IMG/VR virus record: IMGVR_UViG_3300020463_000029
Coordinates: 1 to 52,446 of that record
Origin: a virus
Strand: one strand, 5' to 3'
DNA: 52,446 nt
Part shown: positions 9,599-19,900 of the stretch, piece after piece
Position numbering within the stretch: the first letter of the stretch is position 1
Layout: the number at the start of each line of letters is the position of its first letter
Notes under the pieces: generated by a model
Told to the model about the DNA's origin: nothing
Database searches by the model: none
The model's input: the letters and a program-made list of their open reading frames with translations, nothing else
Position numbers and translations under genes: made by a program

Positions 9599-10060
9599 AT
9601 GTCGAATACAGTTGGACAAGATACAAATGTATATTTAGAAAACGGTGTAAAAGATCGTTACTTCTATGGTTTACGAAGAACCGACGAAGGAGAATTATAC
9701 ATTGGTAAGGTTGACCAATTGTCAGCAAATGATCCGATAACAATTAACTTACCTGGAAACATTGACGACAACTATAAAGATTTTGATCAAGGTTATGATT
9801 TTTATGAAGGAAGAGATTTAAATCATAGCAAACCATTTGTAAATTTAAAGTACGAACAATTTAGATGGGATGATGTAAATTTAAATTATTACATCAATGA
9901 TGAAGGAGAATTTGTTGTTAGATTGAACAGTAATCGTGGAGATGGTACTATCACATATCCACAAACAGATGAAACAGTTGTTACAGAAACAACTCCGTTT
10001 ACATTTGATAAGACAACATATAATATGGATAGTAATGAAATAACATTCGATAGAAGTTAA
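9599..10060 (+). CDS. YGLRR-family structural protein (copy 1)
   Basis: A 153-aa protein with a conserved core also found in the product of 11371-11745: DRYFYGLRRTDEGELYIGKV near residues 19-38, then LPGNIDDNYKDFDQGYDFYE, and YEQFRWDDVNLNYYINDEGE near 84-103. Compared with the second copy it has about 30 extra Thr/Asp-rich C-terminal residues. The family recurs in marine T4-like phage tail regions without an assigned function, to my knowledge. The start lies 2 nt after the preceding stop, so the genes are co-translated. Many aromatic and acidic residues fit a compact structural or adaptor protein; that is inference. Confidence 0.68.
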   Translation: MSNTVGQDTNVYLENGVKDRYFYGLRRTDEGELYIGKVDQLSANDPITINLPGNIDDNYKDFDQGYDFYEGRDLNHSKPFVNLKYEQFRWDDVNLNYYINDEGEFVVRLNSNRGDGTITYPQTDETVVTETTPFTFDKTTYNMDSNEITFDRS

Positions 10061-10078
10061 AAACGTGGGAGGAAACGA

Positions 10079-11362
10079 ATGACAAGACAACTAATTAACA
10101 CCGGTATTTTGCCTAACGATGGTCAAGGTGACTCGTTACGTGATGCTGGTACAAAACTAAATTCCAATTTCAGTGAATTATACACTGCACTTGGAAACGG
10201 TACAGCACTGACAATTGTCAGTAATAATTTATTAAACGCAACAGGTTCAAACAAAGTAAGTTTTTTATACACTAATCTTTCAGATCTGCCAAGTGCAAGT
10301 ACGTATCACGGAATGTTCGCCCACGTTCATTCTGAAAATGCTTCTTACTATGCTCACGCAGGTGCATGGGTTAAACTCGCAGACGAGAATAAATCCATTG
10401 ACATTTTTACGGATGTAGATACTTCAACAGCGGCTCCATCAAATGGACAAGCACTTGTTTGGGACCAAGGTGCAAGTAAATGGAAACCAGGCACAGTATC
10501 CGGTGGTGGCGGCGGAGGTGGTGCAACTACCTTCTTGGCACTTACAGATACACCTACAACTTTTTCAGGTTATGCAAATGGCTTCTTAAGAGTTAACGGT
10601 GCAGGTGATGGTTTAACACTTGTAAACAATTTTTCAATTGATACTTTATCAGATGTTGACACAACAACTAGTGCTCCAGCATCAGGACAAGTTTTAAAAT
10701 GGAACGGTACACAATGGGCGCCGGCGAATGATGCAACATCAGGTGGCGGTGGATTAGACGCTGATACATTAGATGGTTTGGACAGCACATACTTTTTAAA
10801 TTACAACAATTTAACAAACAAACCAGCAATTCCAACAGCGTTCACAGGATTATCAGATACTCCTACAAACTTTACAGGTGCGGCTGGTAGATTTGTTAAA
10901 GTAAATGGTTCAGGTACTGCTTTAGAATTTGTTACATCTTCTTCGGCTTCAACAGCATTGAACGATTTAACAGATGTTACGGCTTCAGGTGCGGCACAAG
11001 GTGATGTATTATATTACAATGGAACTGCATGGGTTTTACAAAATGGTCCAGTAATTAGATGGAATATTACAAACAACGGCGCAAGTGATTACACATTTAA
11101 TGGTCCAGGTTTTCCTAGTGCTGTAAATGATCCAGTATTATATTTGATGAGAGGACACACTTACGTTTTAGTAAATGGTGGAGGCTCTACACACCCATTT
11201 GAAATAAGAGTTTCAAACGGCGGAAGTGCGTACAGTACAGGAGTAACAGGTTCACAATCAGGAACACAGGTATTTACGGTACCAATGGATGCACCAAGCA
11301 CATTGTATTATCAATGTACGGCGCATAGTGGAATGGGTAACACAATTAATATTGTAAGTTAA
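10079..11362 (+). CDS. Tail-fibre protein with C-terminal cupredoxin-like domain
   Basis: A 427-aa fibre protein preceded by a strong GGGAGG ribosome binding site. The N-terminus (NTGILPNDGQGDSLRDAGTK, then NSNFSELY) is a common phage fibre start. Repeats around residues 110-300 carry the LSDTPTNFTG and FTDVDTSTAAPSNGQ motifs. The last 105 residues resemble a cupredoxin: LMRGHTYVLVN, HPFEI and YYQCTAHSGMGN. His372, Cys413, His416 and Met419 form a full type-1 copper ligand set with the C-x2-H-x2-M spacing. The related domain in the fibre at 32076 has lost these residues. Copper binding is possible but untested; the fold may be used only as a binding tip. The gene is flanked by the two YGLRR genes. 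Confidence 0.78.
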   Translation: MTRQLINTGILPNDGQGDSLRDAGTKLNSNFSELYTALGNGTALTIVSNNLLNATGSNKVSFLYTNLSDLPSASTYHGMFAHVHSENASYYAHAGAWVKLADENKSIDIFTDVDTSTAAPSNGQALVWDQGASKWKPGTVSGGGGGGGATTFLALTDTPTTFSGYANGFLRVNGAGDGLTLVNNFSIDTLSDVDTTTSAPASGQVLKWNGTQWAPANDATSGGGGLDADTLDGLDSTYFLNYNNLTNKPAIPTAFTGLSDTPTNFTGAAGRFVKVNGSGTALEFVTSSSASTALNDLTDVTASGAAQGDVLYYNGTAWVLQNGPVIRWNITNNGASDYTFNGPGFPSAVNDPVLYLMRGHTYVLVNGGGSTHPFEIRVSNGGSAYSTGVTGSQSGTQVFTVPMDAPSTLYYQCTAHSGMGNTINIVS

Positions 11363-11370
11363 GGATTATA

Positions 11371-11745
11371 ATGGCACAAGTTTTTGGAGTAGGCATAGAT
11401 GAATTACAGAAATCGCTGGCAAACAGCAGATATTTCTATGGTTTACGCAGAACTGAAAACGGTGAATTGTACATGGTGAAAGCAGATTTACTTGAACTAG
11501 AAGACGGTGTTCAATTGAATAGACCAGGTAATATTGATTCAAATTATAATAATTTTTCAAGAGGAGAAGATTTTTTTGAAGGCAGAGATCAACAGCACAG
11601 AACAGTTTATTCGAACCTTGTTTATGAACAGTACAAATGGGACGGAAGAAACCTATTTTATTATGTGAATAAAGATGGTGAATTAGTATTAAAAGTTAAC
11701 GAGGCTCAAACGTATTTAGGATATGTTGAACCTTATAGTAGTTAG
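11371..11745 (+). CDS. YGLRR-family structural protein (copy 2)
   Basis: A 124-aa paralogue of the product of 9599-10060. The shared core is SRYFYGLRRTENGELYMVKA (about 18-37), RPGNIDSNYNNFSRGEDFFE and YEQYKWDGRNLFYYVNKDGE. It lacks the long Thr-rich tail of copy 1. It starts 8 nt after the stop of the cupredoxin-tipped fibre, with an AAGGA-like site, and ends just before the late promoter at 11750. The two copies bracket one fibre gene, which suggests a duplicated accessory subunit or fibre-specific adaptor. No function is known to me. Confidence 0.68.
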   Translation: MAQVFGVGIDELQKSLANSRYFYGLRRTENGELYMVKADLLELEDGVQLNRPGNIDSNYNNFSRGEDFFEGRDQQHRTVYSNLVYEQYKWDGRNLFYYVNKDGELVLKVNEAQTYLGYVEPYSS

Positions 11746-11749
11746 AGGA

Positions 11750-11757
11750 AATAAATA
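11750..11757 (+). promoter_or_regulatory. T4-type late promoter, AATAAATA
   Basis: AATAAATA lies 18 nt before the ATG at 11776, in a 30-bp gap, with an AAGGA ribosome binding site between. It should drive the 1714-aa adhesin gene. Confidence 0.75.
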
Positions 11758-11775
11758 GTAGTAAGGAATTAATCA

Positions 11776-14700
11776 ATGGCAGATTTTCGAATAGATAGGA
11801 TACGTTTTAAATGGAGAGGTGATTGGACAGCAGGCACTCTCTATGTAAAAGATGACGTTTTAAGATTCGGTGCAAAAGTTTATGTTTGTATTGAAGTTCA
11901 CACATCAGATTCAAACTTTTATAATGATTTAAATTCAAGTACTCCTAAATGGACGCAGATGATGGACGGTCAAAGTTGGACCGGAGATTGGAAAGCGGCA
12001 ACTTTTTACAAAATTGGCGAACTAGTAAAAGTTGGTGGTCTAATTTACAAATGTATCGAAGGACATATTTCAAATGCTGATGCAAACAACGGTGTATTAG
12101 GTGACGAATTAAAATGGGTTTACTTTGCACGTGGAGAAGATTGGCAAACTGTATGGCAACCAAACACATTGTACAATGTTGACCAGACTGTAATCTACGG
12201 TGGTTCAATTTGGAAATGTAACACAGCACACACATCTTCAACAGCAGACGCAGGATTGGCTTTCCATGCAAGTTATTGGGATCTATATTCTAAATCAGAC
12301 AACTGGAGAAATGTTTGGACAGAAAATACTTTATACTATCCAGATGATATTGTAAGATACGGTGGTAACATTTATAGATGTTTAACAGGACACAGATCAG
12401 CACCAGTTAACAACTGGACAAATCCTACATACACAACAGGAGCAACAGGAACAAATGCGGCATTTTTTGTTTGGAGAGTAGGAACAACTTATTATGTAAA
12501 CATCACGAACGCAGGTACAGGTTACGCAAACTTAAACACATTTAATATTGTTGGAACAGCACTAGGTGGCGATGTTGGCTCACACGATGCTGTGATTCAA
12601 GTAAACACAGTTGATGGTTCGGGTGCAATACAATCAGTTTCAATCACAGGAACAGCAAACAATGTAAATGATGGATTAGAAGCCAATACTGCTCAATGGG
12701 AATTAGTATTAACTGGTATCAGTTACGTTGGAGATTATGCAAGAGGAACAAGATACAAACCAAATGAAATAGTTAGATGGTCTCCAGGCACGTGGAAAGT
12801 GTCAACAGGTCATTGGGCAACTGATCCTAGAATGGTTGAAGCAAACTTCAGTTTATGGATTCCAGGTTTAGAGTATGAAGACCTTTGGACGGAATCACAG
12901 TACTATCAACAAGGTGATGTGGTACTTTACGGAGGTTACACATATGTTGCACTTGTAAGTAACATTGGTATAACTCCAACATTAACAGATTCGACAAACA
13001 CTTGGGAAGCACAGGTTTTAGGTTACACATTCAAAGGAGAATGGGTTGGACAAACAATACAAAATGGTCAACTTCAACCTTATGTTTACAAAACAGGAGA
13101 TGTTGTAAGAGCAGGTGGTGATTTATACATTGCTGTAAGAACAAATTCTGATGTTGGACCAGACACAAGAGATGTTTATGATCCAGGTACAGACGAACCT
13201 TTCCCATGGCAGTTATTAGTAACAGGAAATATGTTCAGAGGTCCTTGGGTGGATCAAGATATAGGCGGAGTTACAGGTGAGTCTACTTATTTCCCAGGTG
13301 ATCTTGTAACAATAGCAGGAACACTTTACAAATGTATTTTAAAACATGAAGCAAATTCTTCAGATGCTAAACCACCATTAGATTTTGCATCAGAAAATGT
13401 TGGTCCATATTGGGTATTAGTGGCACAAGGTCACACTCCAAACGTATTGGAATATCCTGGAGATATAAAAACCCAAGCAGATGATTCTACAAGATTGAGA
13501 ATAGGTATTGGAACAACAGGACAATTATTAAAAGCAGGTTCAAACACTTATCCTTTCTGGGAAGATTTTGAAAAAGTAAACAAAGTTTATTATGTTGCAC
13601 CAGATGGAATTGATCTAGAAACAGCAGGTAACAAATTAAGTTCACCATTTAAAACAATCAAGTATGCTTGTGATTACATCCAAGGTGATTTGGCAAATAG
13701 AGCACCAGCAACAATATTCATTAAAACAGGAATATACGAAGAAATTTTACCTATCACAGTACCAAGAGATGTGGCACTTGTAGGAGACGAATTAAGAAGT
13801 ACAACAGTAAAACCAGCGGCAGGTTATGAAACTGGTTATGATATGTTCTATGTAAACAATGGAACAGGAATTAGAAACATGACACTACAAGGTTTAACAG
13901 GAACTCTAGGTGCTATGAATCAATATGGTACAAAAAGACCAACAGGTGGTGCTTTTGTTTCATTAAATCCAGGAACAGGTGTAAACGACGCAAGTGCTTG
14001 GATCACAAGTAAATCATGTTATGTACAAAACGTTTCAACATTTGGATCAGGATGTATTGGATTAAAAGTAGATGGTGACCTACACGCAGGTGGTTACAGA
14101 TCAGTTGTTGCTAATGACTTTACACAGGTTATTGACAACGGTATTGGTTATTGGGCAAACGGTGAAGGAAGATCAGAACTTGTTTCTGTATTCACGTACT
14201 ACTGTCACATAGGATATCTTGCAACTAACGGTGGTAAAGTTAGAGCAACTAACGGAAATAATTCTTATGGAGATTTTGGTTCAGTTGCAGAAGGTGTTAC
14301 ACCAACTGAAACTCCTATCACAGGTAAATTTAATAACAGAACAGGTGAAGCAACAGTAGATAAAGTTTACAACGATGAAAACGAAATATTTGCTTTTGCT
14401 TATGATCACGCAGGACAAGATTACACATCTGCAACAATTACAATTTCAGGTTCAGGTGAAGGTGCGGCAGGTTCTATTGCGTATGAAAATACAAGAGATA
14501 ATGCTGTAAACAGAATTAGAATATTAGGTCCTGGAGATTCAACACCAGCAGGTGGTGCCGCTTATACAAGTAAATCAGGACCAGCAATTTCAGGTGATGG
14601 TACATCAATCAAACTAAATGCACAGTTCCAAGGTACAACTGCACAAACAGTTGGACAAAGAATTTACATTTGGGAAGGTACAGGCAGAGGACAATACGCA

Positions 14701-16920
14701 ATTATTGATTCATTTAATGAAGTAACAAAAGTTTGTACAGTTAAAAAAGAATTTGATAACACACCAGGCTGGCAACATTTCTTAGGAGGATTCAAAATTG
14801 AAACAGAATTAGATCCTTCAACAAAATATTTTATTGAACCAAGAATTCAGGTTTCAGAACCAGCATATGCAAATTCAACAGCAAGTATTCCACTTGCAGG
14901 AAATTATGACATAGGTGCACAAAGAAGAGTAGGAGCATCTAATGTAACTGTTTTATTAGGAAACGGAAGAGGTTTAAGAACAACAGATGGTTCAAGTTGG
15001 ACAACTGGAAACGCAGTACCAACAGCAAACTGGACAGACTTAGAAGGTGGTGCTAACTGGTTTATGGCAGTGTCAACTGATGGTACAGTAGCAAGATCTC
15101 AAGACGGTGCAAACTGGAGTGACATCAGCAGTAATTTAGGTGCTGATCTTTTCACAGGTGTTGCTTATGAAGGTACTACATGGATTGTTGCTTCAAGAAC
15201 AGGTGTTGTTTACAGATCAACAGATGAAGGTAATACATGGACAAACCAACAAGTTGAACCATATGATGGATCAACTCCAGTATTTCATTATGCGGCGGCA
15301 GGTAACGGATTGTTTATATTATCAAACAACCTAGGTCAAACTTGGGAATCAATTAATGATGGTGTAACATGGCAAATGGCGGCTGACATCGGTGGTACAA
15401 GATACCTTGTTAATTCTTTACAATACTTAGGTGGAAAATTTGTTGCAACTGTACAAGATTCACCATTTGATGATTCAACATCAGCAAACAAATTCTTTGT
15501 TTCAAATGCTAACGTGGCACAAAGTTCAACAAGTGCAACAACAGTATGGACAGAATCAGATGCTCCACCACACACAGGACCATACAATGTTACTTGGTCT
15601 CAAGGAACTTTTGTTGCAGTGACACCTTCAGGTGAAGTTGCTTACAGTTATGACTGTGTAAGTTGGAAACAATTAACAACATTATCAGGAACATTCGGAA
15701 GAATAGTAGGCGGAAGATCAGGTGGCAATTACTTTGTTCCATTATCAACAGGACCAATGAGTAACTTAACAATATTGAAAAAAGGTGCTCCACCACTTTG
15801 TAGAGTAATTACAAATGCAGGTAAAGTATCTAAAATACAAATACTTGATCCAGGTTCAGGATACGCAAGTGCACCAACAGTTTCAATCACGGACAATGTT
15901 AATACAGTAGATGTAAGTGTACAAGCAAGAACAGCCAACGGAGTATTAGGACAACCAACATTTACAAATAGAGGTACAGGTTTTATTAACGTAAGTGCAA
16001 CTCTTGATGGAGATGGATTTAAAGATGAATATCAAATTGGTAAAGTAATGCAAGTTCAAGATTTATCTAGAGAACCAGGACCAGGTGACTTGTTATACAT
16101 AAATGGTATTGATGATAAAATTTACAGAGTGACTCAAATAACAAATGTACAAGGAACTGCGCCTAACATATCAGCACAATTTAGAATATCACCAAGTCTA
16201 AAATCAAATGAATCTCCTAATCATTTAGAAACATTTACAATTAGACAACAATATTCACAAGTAAGATTAACAGGACATGATTTCTTAGATATTGGTACTG
16301 GTGGTTTAACAACTACAAACTATCCAACACTTTATACTAACGCAGGTTTCACTGAAGGATATGATCCACAACCTGCAAGAGAAGTTGCAAACAATGGTGG
16401 TGGTAGAGTATTCTACACGTCAACAGACCAAGATGGTAACTTTAGAGTTGGTGAATTATTTGAAGTTGAACAGGCAACAGGTATTGTTACACTTAACGCA
16501 GACTTATTCAACCTATCAGGATTAAGTGAATTAAGTTTAGGTGGTGTTGTATTAGGTGGAACTGAAGTTGTAATTAGAGAATTCAGTACAGATGCAACAA
16601 TGTCTGCTAATTCAGACAATATTGTACCAACACAAAAAGCAATCGTAACATATATTGGTAACAGAGTATCAGGTGGTGGTGCTAACTTGAATGTTTCTGG
16701 TTTCAGAGCAGGTCAGGTTAAAGTAAGAAATAGAGAAATGTTCAATGAAGCGTTCCCAACTAACGGTGTTATAAGTTTCCCTCAAGTAACCAATTTAAAT
16801 GGTGGAATGGGCGGTTACTTAATGGCGTTGAATTTCTTTACAGGAGGAACAGCAAGTACTGAACTAAATGAAGGGGATCCGATTAGTGCAATTGACGACT
16901 CTAATGGATATGGCTCATAA
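11776..16920 (+). CDS. Giant adhesin: CBM-like repeats, beta-helix, Asp-box propeller
   Basis: A 1714-aa mosaic. Residues about 11-555 hold eight repeats of roughly 50 aa with the plan W-x-W, Y-x-DDVVxYGG, Y-x-C and HTS, like short chitin/carbohydrate-binding modules. The fourth is split by one copy of the 80-aa GTGY/LGG repeat that is arrayed in the protein at 33946. A beta-helix starts near 603 (VYYVAPDGIDLETAG) with LVGDELRSTTVKP. Residues about 1053-1328 carry five Asp-box repeats (TTDGSSW, SQDGANW, STDEGNTW, SINDGVTW, SYDCVSW), indicating a sialidase-like beta-propeller. The C-terminus has VRLTGHDFLDIGTG (about 1495) and DQDGNFRVGE (about 1550). No sialidase catalytic residues were identified. 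Glycan binding is the likely role. Confidence 0.82.
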   Translation: MADFRIDRIRFKWRGDWTAGTLYVKDDVLRFGAKVYVCIEVHTSDSNFYNDLNSSTPKWTQMMDGQSWTGDWKAATFYKIGELVKVGGLIYKCIEGHISNADANNGVLGDELKWVYFARGEDWQTVWQPNTLYNVDQTVIYGGSIWKCNTAHTSSTADAGLAFHASYWDLYSKSDNWRNVWTENTLYYPDDIVRYGGNIYRCLTGHRSAPVNNWTNPTYTTGATGTNAAFFVWRVGTTYYVNITNAGTGYANLNTFNIVGTALGGDVGSHDAVIQVNTVDGSGAIQSVSITGTANNVNDGLEANTAQWELVLTGISYVGDYARGTRYKPNEIVRWSPGTWKVSTGHWATDPRMVEANFSLWIPGLEYEDLWTESQYYQQGDVVLYGGYTYVALVSNIGITPTLTDSTNTWEAQVLGYTFKGEWVGQTIQNGQLQPYVYKTGDVVRAGGDLYIAVRTNSDVGPDTRDVYDPGTDEPFPWQLLVTGNMFRGPWVDQDIGGVTGESTYFPGDLVTIAGTLYKCILKHEANSSDAKPPLDFASENVGPYWVLVAQGHTPNVLEYPGDIKTQADDSTRLRIGIGTTGQLLKAGSNTYPFWEDFEKVNKVYYVAPDGIDLETAGNKLSSPFKTIKYACDYIQGDLANRAPATIFIKTGIYEEILPITVPRDVALVGDELRSTTVKPAAGYETGYDMFYVNNGTGIRNMTLQGLTGTLGAMNQYGTKRPTGGAFVSLNPGTGVNDASAWITSKSCYVQNVSTFGSGCIGLKVDGDLHAGGYRSVVANDFTQVIDNGIGYWANGEGRSELVSVFTYYCHIGYLATNGGKVRATNGNNSYGDFGSVAEGVTPTETPITGKFNNRTGEATVDKVYNDENEIFAFAYDHAGQDYTSATITISGSGEGAAGSIAYENTRDNAVNRIRILGPGDSTPAGGAAYTSKSGPAISGDGTSIKLNAQFQGTTAQTVGQRIYIWEGTGRGQYAIIDSFNEVTKVCTVKKEFDNTPGWQHFLGGFKIETELDPSTKYFIEPRIQVSEPAYANSTASIPLAGNYDIGAQRRVGASNVTVLLGNGRGLRTTDGSSWTTGNAVPTANWTDLEGGANWFMAVSTDGTVARSQDGANWSDISSNLGADLFTGVAYEGTTWIVASRTGVVYRSTDEGNTWTNQQVEPYDGSTPVFHYAAAGNGLFILSNNLGQTWESINDGVTWQMAADIGGTRYLVNSLQYLGGKFVATVQDSPFDDSTSANKFFVSNANVAQSSTSATTVWTESDAPPHTGPYNVTWSQGTFVAVTPSGEVAYSYDCVSWKQLTTLSGTFGRIVGGRSGGNYFVPLSTGPMSNLTILKKGAPPLCRVITNAGKVSKIQILDPGSGYASAPTVSITDNVNTVDVSVQARTANGVLGQPTFTNRGTGFINVSATLDGDGFKDEYQIGKVMQVQDLSREPGPGDLLYINGIDDKIYRVTQITNVQGTAPNISAQFRISPSLKSNESPNHLETFTIRQQYSQVRLTGHDFLDIGTGGLTTTNYPTLYTNAGFTEGYDPQPAREVANNGGGRVFYTSTDQDGNFRVGELFEVEQATGIVTLNADLFNLSGLSELSLGGVVLGGTEVVIREFSTDATMSANSDNIVPTQKAIVTYIGNRVSGGGANLNVSGFRAGQVKVRNREMFNEAFPTNGVISFPQVTNLNGGMGGYLMALNFFTGGTASTELNEGDPISAIDDSNGYGS
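11806..13440 (+). repeat. Eight CBM-like repeats encoded in the 1714-aa adhesin
   Basis: Each unit encodes about 50 residues with a Trp-rich start, a DxVxYGG turn, a Y-x-C/V strand, an H-T/S-x end and a closing W. Copies are strongly diverged at the DNA level. Copy 4 is interrupted by a foreign 80-residue unit (roughly 12410-12665). Confidence 0.75.
14935..15760 (+). other. Inserted Asp-box beta-propeller domain
   Basis: This stretch of the 1714-aa adhesin encodes five S/T-x-D-x-G-x-x-W type Asp boxes spaced about 40-75 residues apart. The paralogue at 16955 has no counterpart: its sequence passes directly from a PRVVIGAP segment to the KVLILDCGASYTTAPTV segment that corresponds to KIQILDPGSGYASAPTV after the propeller here. 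Confidence 0.7.
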
Positions 16921-16921
16921 T

Positions 16922-16929
16922 GATAAATA
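16922..16929 (+). promoter_or_regulatory. T4-type late promoter, GATAAATA
   Basis: GATAAATA begins 2 nt after the previous stop and lies 25 nt before the ATG at 16955, with an AGAGGA ribosome binding site between. Confidence 0.75.
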
Positions 16930-16954
16930 ACTTTAAACAGAGGATATAGCAACA

Positions 16955-19900
16955 ATGGCTGAGTTTAAACTAGGTAGAATTCGATTTGTATGGAAAGGTT
17001 CTTGGTACACAGGAGCCGTTTATTCAGTAGATGATGTAGTAAGATATGGTGGTAGAACATATATCTGTGTGGTTAACCATACAGCGGCATCAGAATTCCA
17101 AACTGATTTAACAGCGGCAAATTGGGCATTGATGTCCGATGGTCAAGAATGGAAAGGTGACTGGAGTCTTAACACAACTTACAAACCAAATGACATTGTA
17201 AAATACGGTGGATACATTTATATTTGTAACACAGGTCACACATCAACAGCAGTTGCTAATGATGGATTAGAAGTTGATATTGCAAAATGGGATCTTTTCA
17301 TTGAAGGATTTAATTACACATCAGATTGGGCAATCAGCACAAGATACAAAATTAACGATTTAGTAAGATACGGAAATTCAATTTATCTTTGTACAACTGC
17401 ACACGTTTCTGCGGCAACAACAGCAGATGGTTTAGAGGCTAACAGTGCTAACTGGGAATCTTTTGCAAAAGGTTTTAATTGGTTAAACAACTGGGCAATT
17501 AATACAAGATACAAATCAAATGACACAGTAAGATATGGTGGACAACTTTACATCTGTATTACTGGACACACATCAGCGGCTACAACTGCTTTAGGTTTAG
17601 AACCAGATCAAGCAAAATGGCAAGCAGTACACCCAGGTATCGAATACAAAGGCACTCACGCAGGTACAACAAGATATAAAGTAAATGATGTTGTTAAGTA
17701 TGGTGCAAATTTATACATTGCAACAGCAGGACACACATCAACAACAGATTTAAATGCAGACTCGGCGAACTGGGGATTATTCATTCCAGGTTTAGAGTTT
17801 GAAGATTCATGGAGTTCATCAACACAATATCAACAAGGTGACATTGTAACATACGGAGGTTTCCAATATGTTGCATTAACTCTTAACTCAAATAAAAATC
17901 CATCAACACAAACAAGTGATTGGGATTTATTTGTAACAGGGTTCAGTTTAAAAGGTGATTACAACAATGGAACGGCTTACAAAACAGGTGACGTTGTTAG
18001 AGTTGGTGGTATAACTTACATTTCAATTGCAGACACAACAGGTAACAGACCACCGAATGTATTATACTGGGATAAACTTAACGAAGGTTTATACTGGAGA
18101 GGTACTTGGACAAATGCGACTTACTACGACAAAGGCGACATTATAAGAGGTGCAATCAATACTGATACTTCTTATGTTGCAGTAACATCACACACTGCAA
18201 ACAATGTAGGTCCAAGCACAATTAACGAACCAGGTTATGCACCGGGGGCAGGTGTTGACACTTCAGTTTGGCAACTATTAGCAGGTGGTCCAGAGAATGA
18301 TACTTTATCTGCACAAGGTGATTTATTAATTTACGGTGCTTCAGGTCCAAGTAGATTAGCAATTGGTAATCCAGGACAAGCACTTGTTGTAAACTCAGCA
18401 GGTACTTTACCTCAATGGGGTTATGTTGGACAAATTGATCAAGTTTATTATGTAAGTCCAGATGGAAGTGATGTTCCAGCACCAGATGGTGGTGTAACTT
18501 TAGATAGAGCATGGAAATCTATAAGATATGCACTACACCAAATGGACAAAGGACCAAGAAATCCACAAGCAGTAAATCTTTTAGAAAGAAACAAAGCATT
18601 TATTCAAGATGAAACTATTGCTTGGATCAATGCACAGATTGCCGGTGCAATTACTCCATTCACAGGATCATTTACATACAACGCAGTAAAATGTAGAAGA
18701 GATATTGGTATTCTAATTGAATCAGTATTACATGATTTAAGACATGGTGGTAACAGAAAATCTAGAATGTCGGCATTAAGTTATTTCACGCCAGCAGGTG
18801 CTTCATATGTTACTGGACAAACAGCAGAAACGGCGGCGGCTATTGTTAGAGCGGCATACATTGCTCAACAAGTTGTTTCAAACAATACAAGTTACAGTGC
18901 ATCACAAGGTACAACTTTACAAGTTTCAGATTTAACAAAAAATGCTGAAGCAGGCACAACAACATCAATAGAAACTTTAATGAAACTTTCTTCAGATGCA
19001 ATTACGGCTGGAGTTGTTACAGGTATACCTACTGAAGTTTATCCAAACACAACATTAAACGTGAAAACAGGTACATATCAAGAAATTTTACCAATGAGTG
19101 TAAAAGAAAGATGTGCAGTTGTTGGAGATGAATTAAGATCAACAAATATCAGACCAGCAGGAGTTATTACTAATTCAAGTGATACACAATACAGTTTACA
19201 AGGTATACAACGTTTAGAAGCAATCGTCAGTGATATAATTCAAAACAGTGCAGTAACAGTTACGCCAACAGGTGGTGTAACAGGTTTAACTCCTACATCA
19301 GGCACAGTATTAGGAATTGCTGATGTTACTGGTACAGATGTTGCAACAACAACTACAGGTTCAGGAACAGGATTAAAAGTTACAGTAGTTTGTAATGCTT
19401 TCCAATCTTATTCTTCAGTAACAATCACTTCACCAGGACAAGGTTATGGTGCAGGCGATCAAATTACTATACCATCAGCAACAAGTTGTAATGCAAACAG
19501 TAACAATGCGGCAACACCTTTAGGTGCAGACATTGTATTGAACACAACAGGCGTTACAAGTGGTAACACATTAACACAAAACACAGCGGTACCGGCAGGT
19601 TCAGCGGCGGCGGCAACTGCGGCAACAACTTTAGCAGACAATATTGAAAAATACATTGACTTCAAAATAAATGCTAACGGTTCTGAACCAGCAATGACAG
19701 GTTCGAACATACCTAACACAACAGCAGGATACACAGATGCACGTTTAAGATTATTAGCAAACAAAGATTTCATTGCTAGAGAATGTTCAGAATATGTGAA
19801 AAGACAGAATCCAAGTTTAAACTTCAATCAAACTGATTGTGAAGATGATATTAAAGATTACGTAGACGGAATGATACATGACTTGTACTACACAGGTAAC

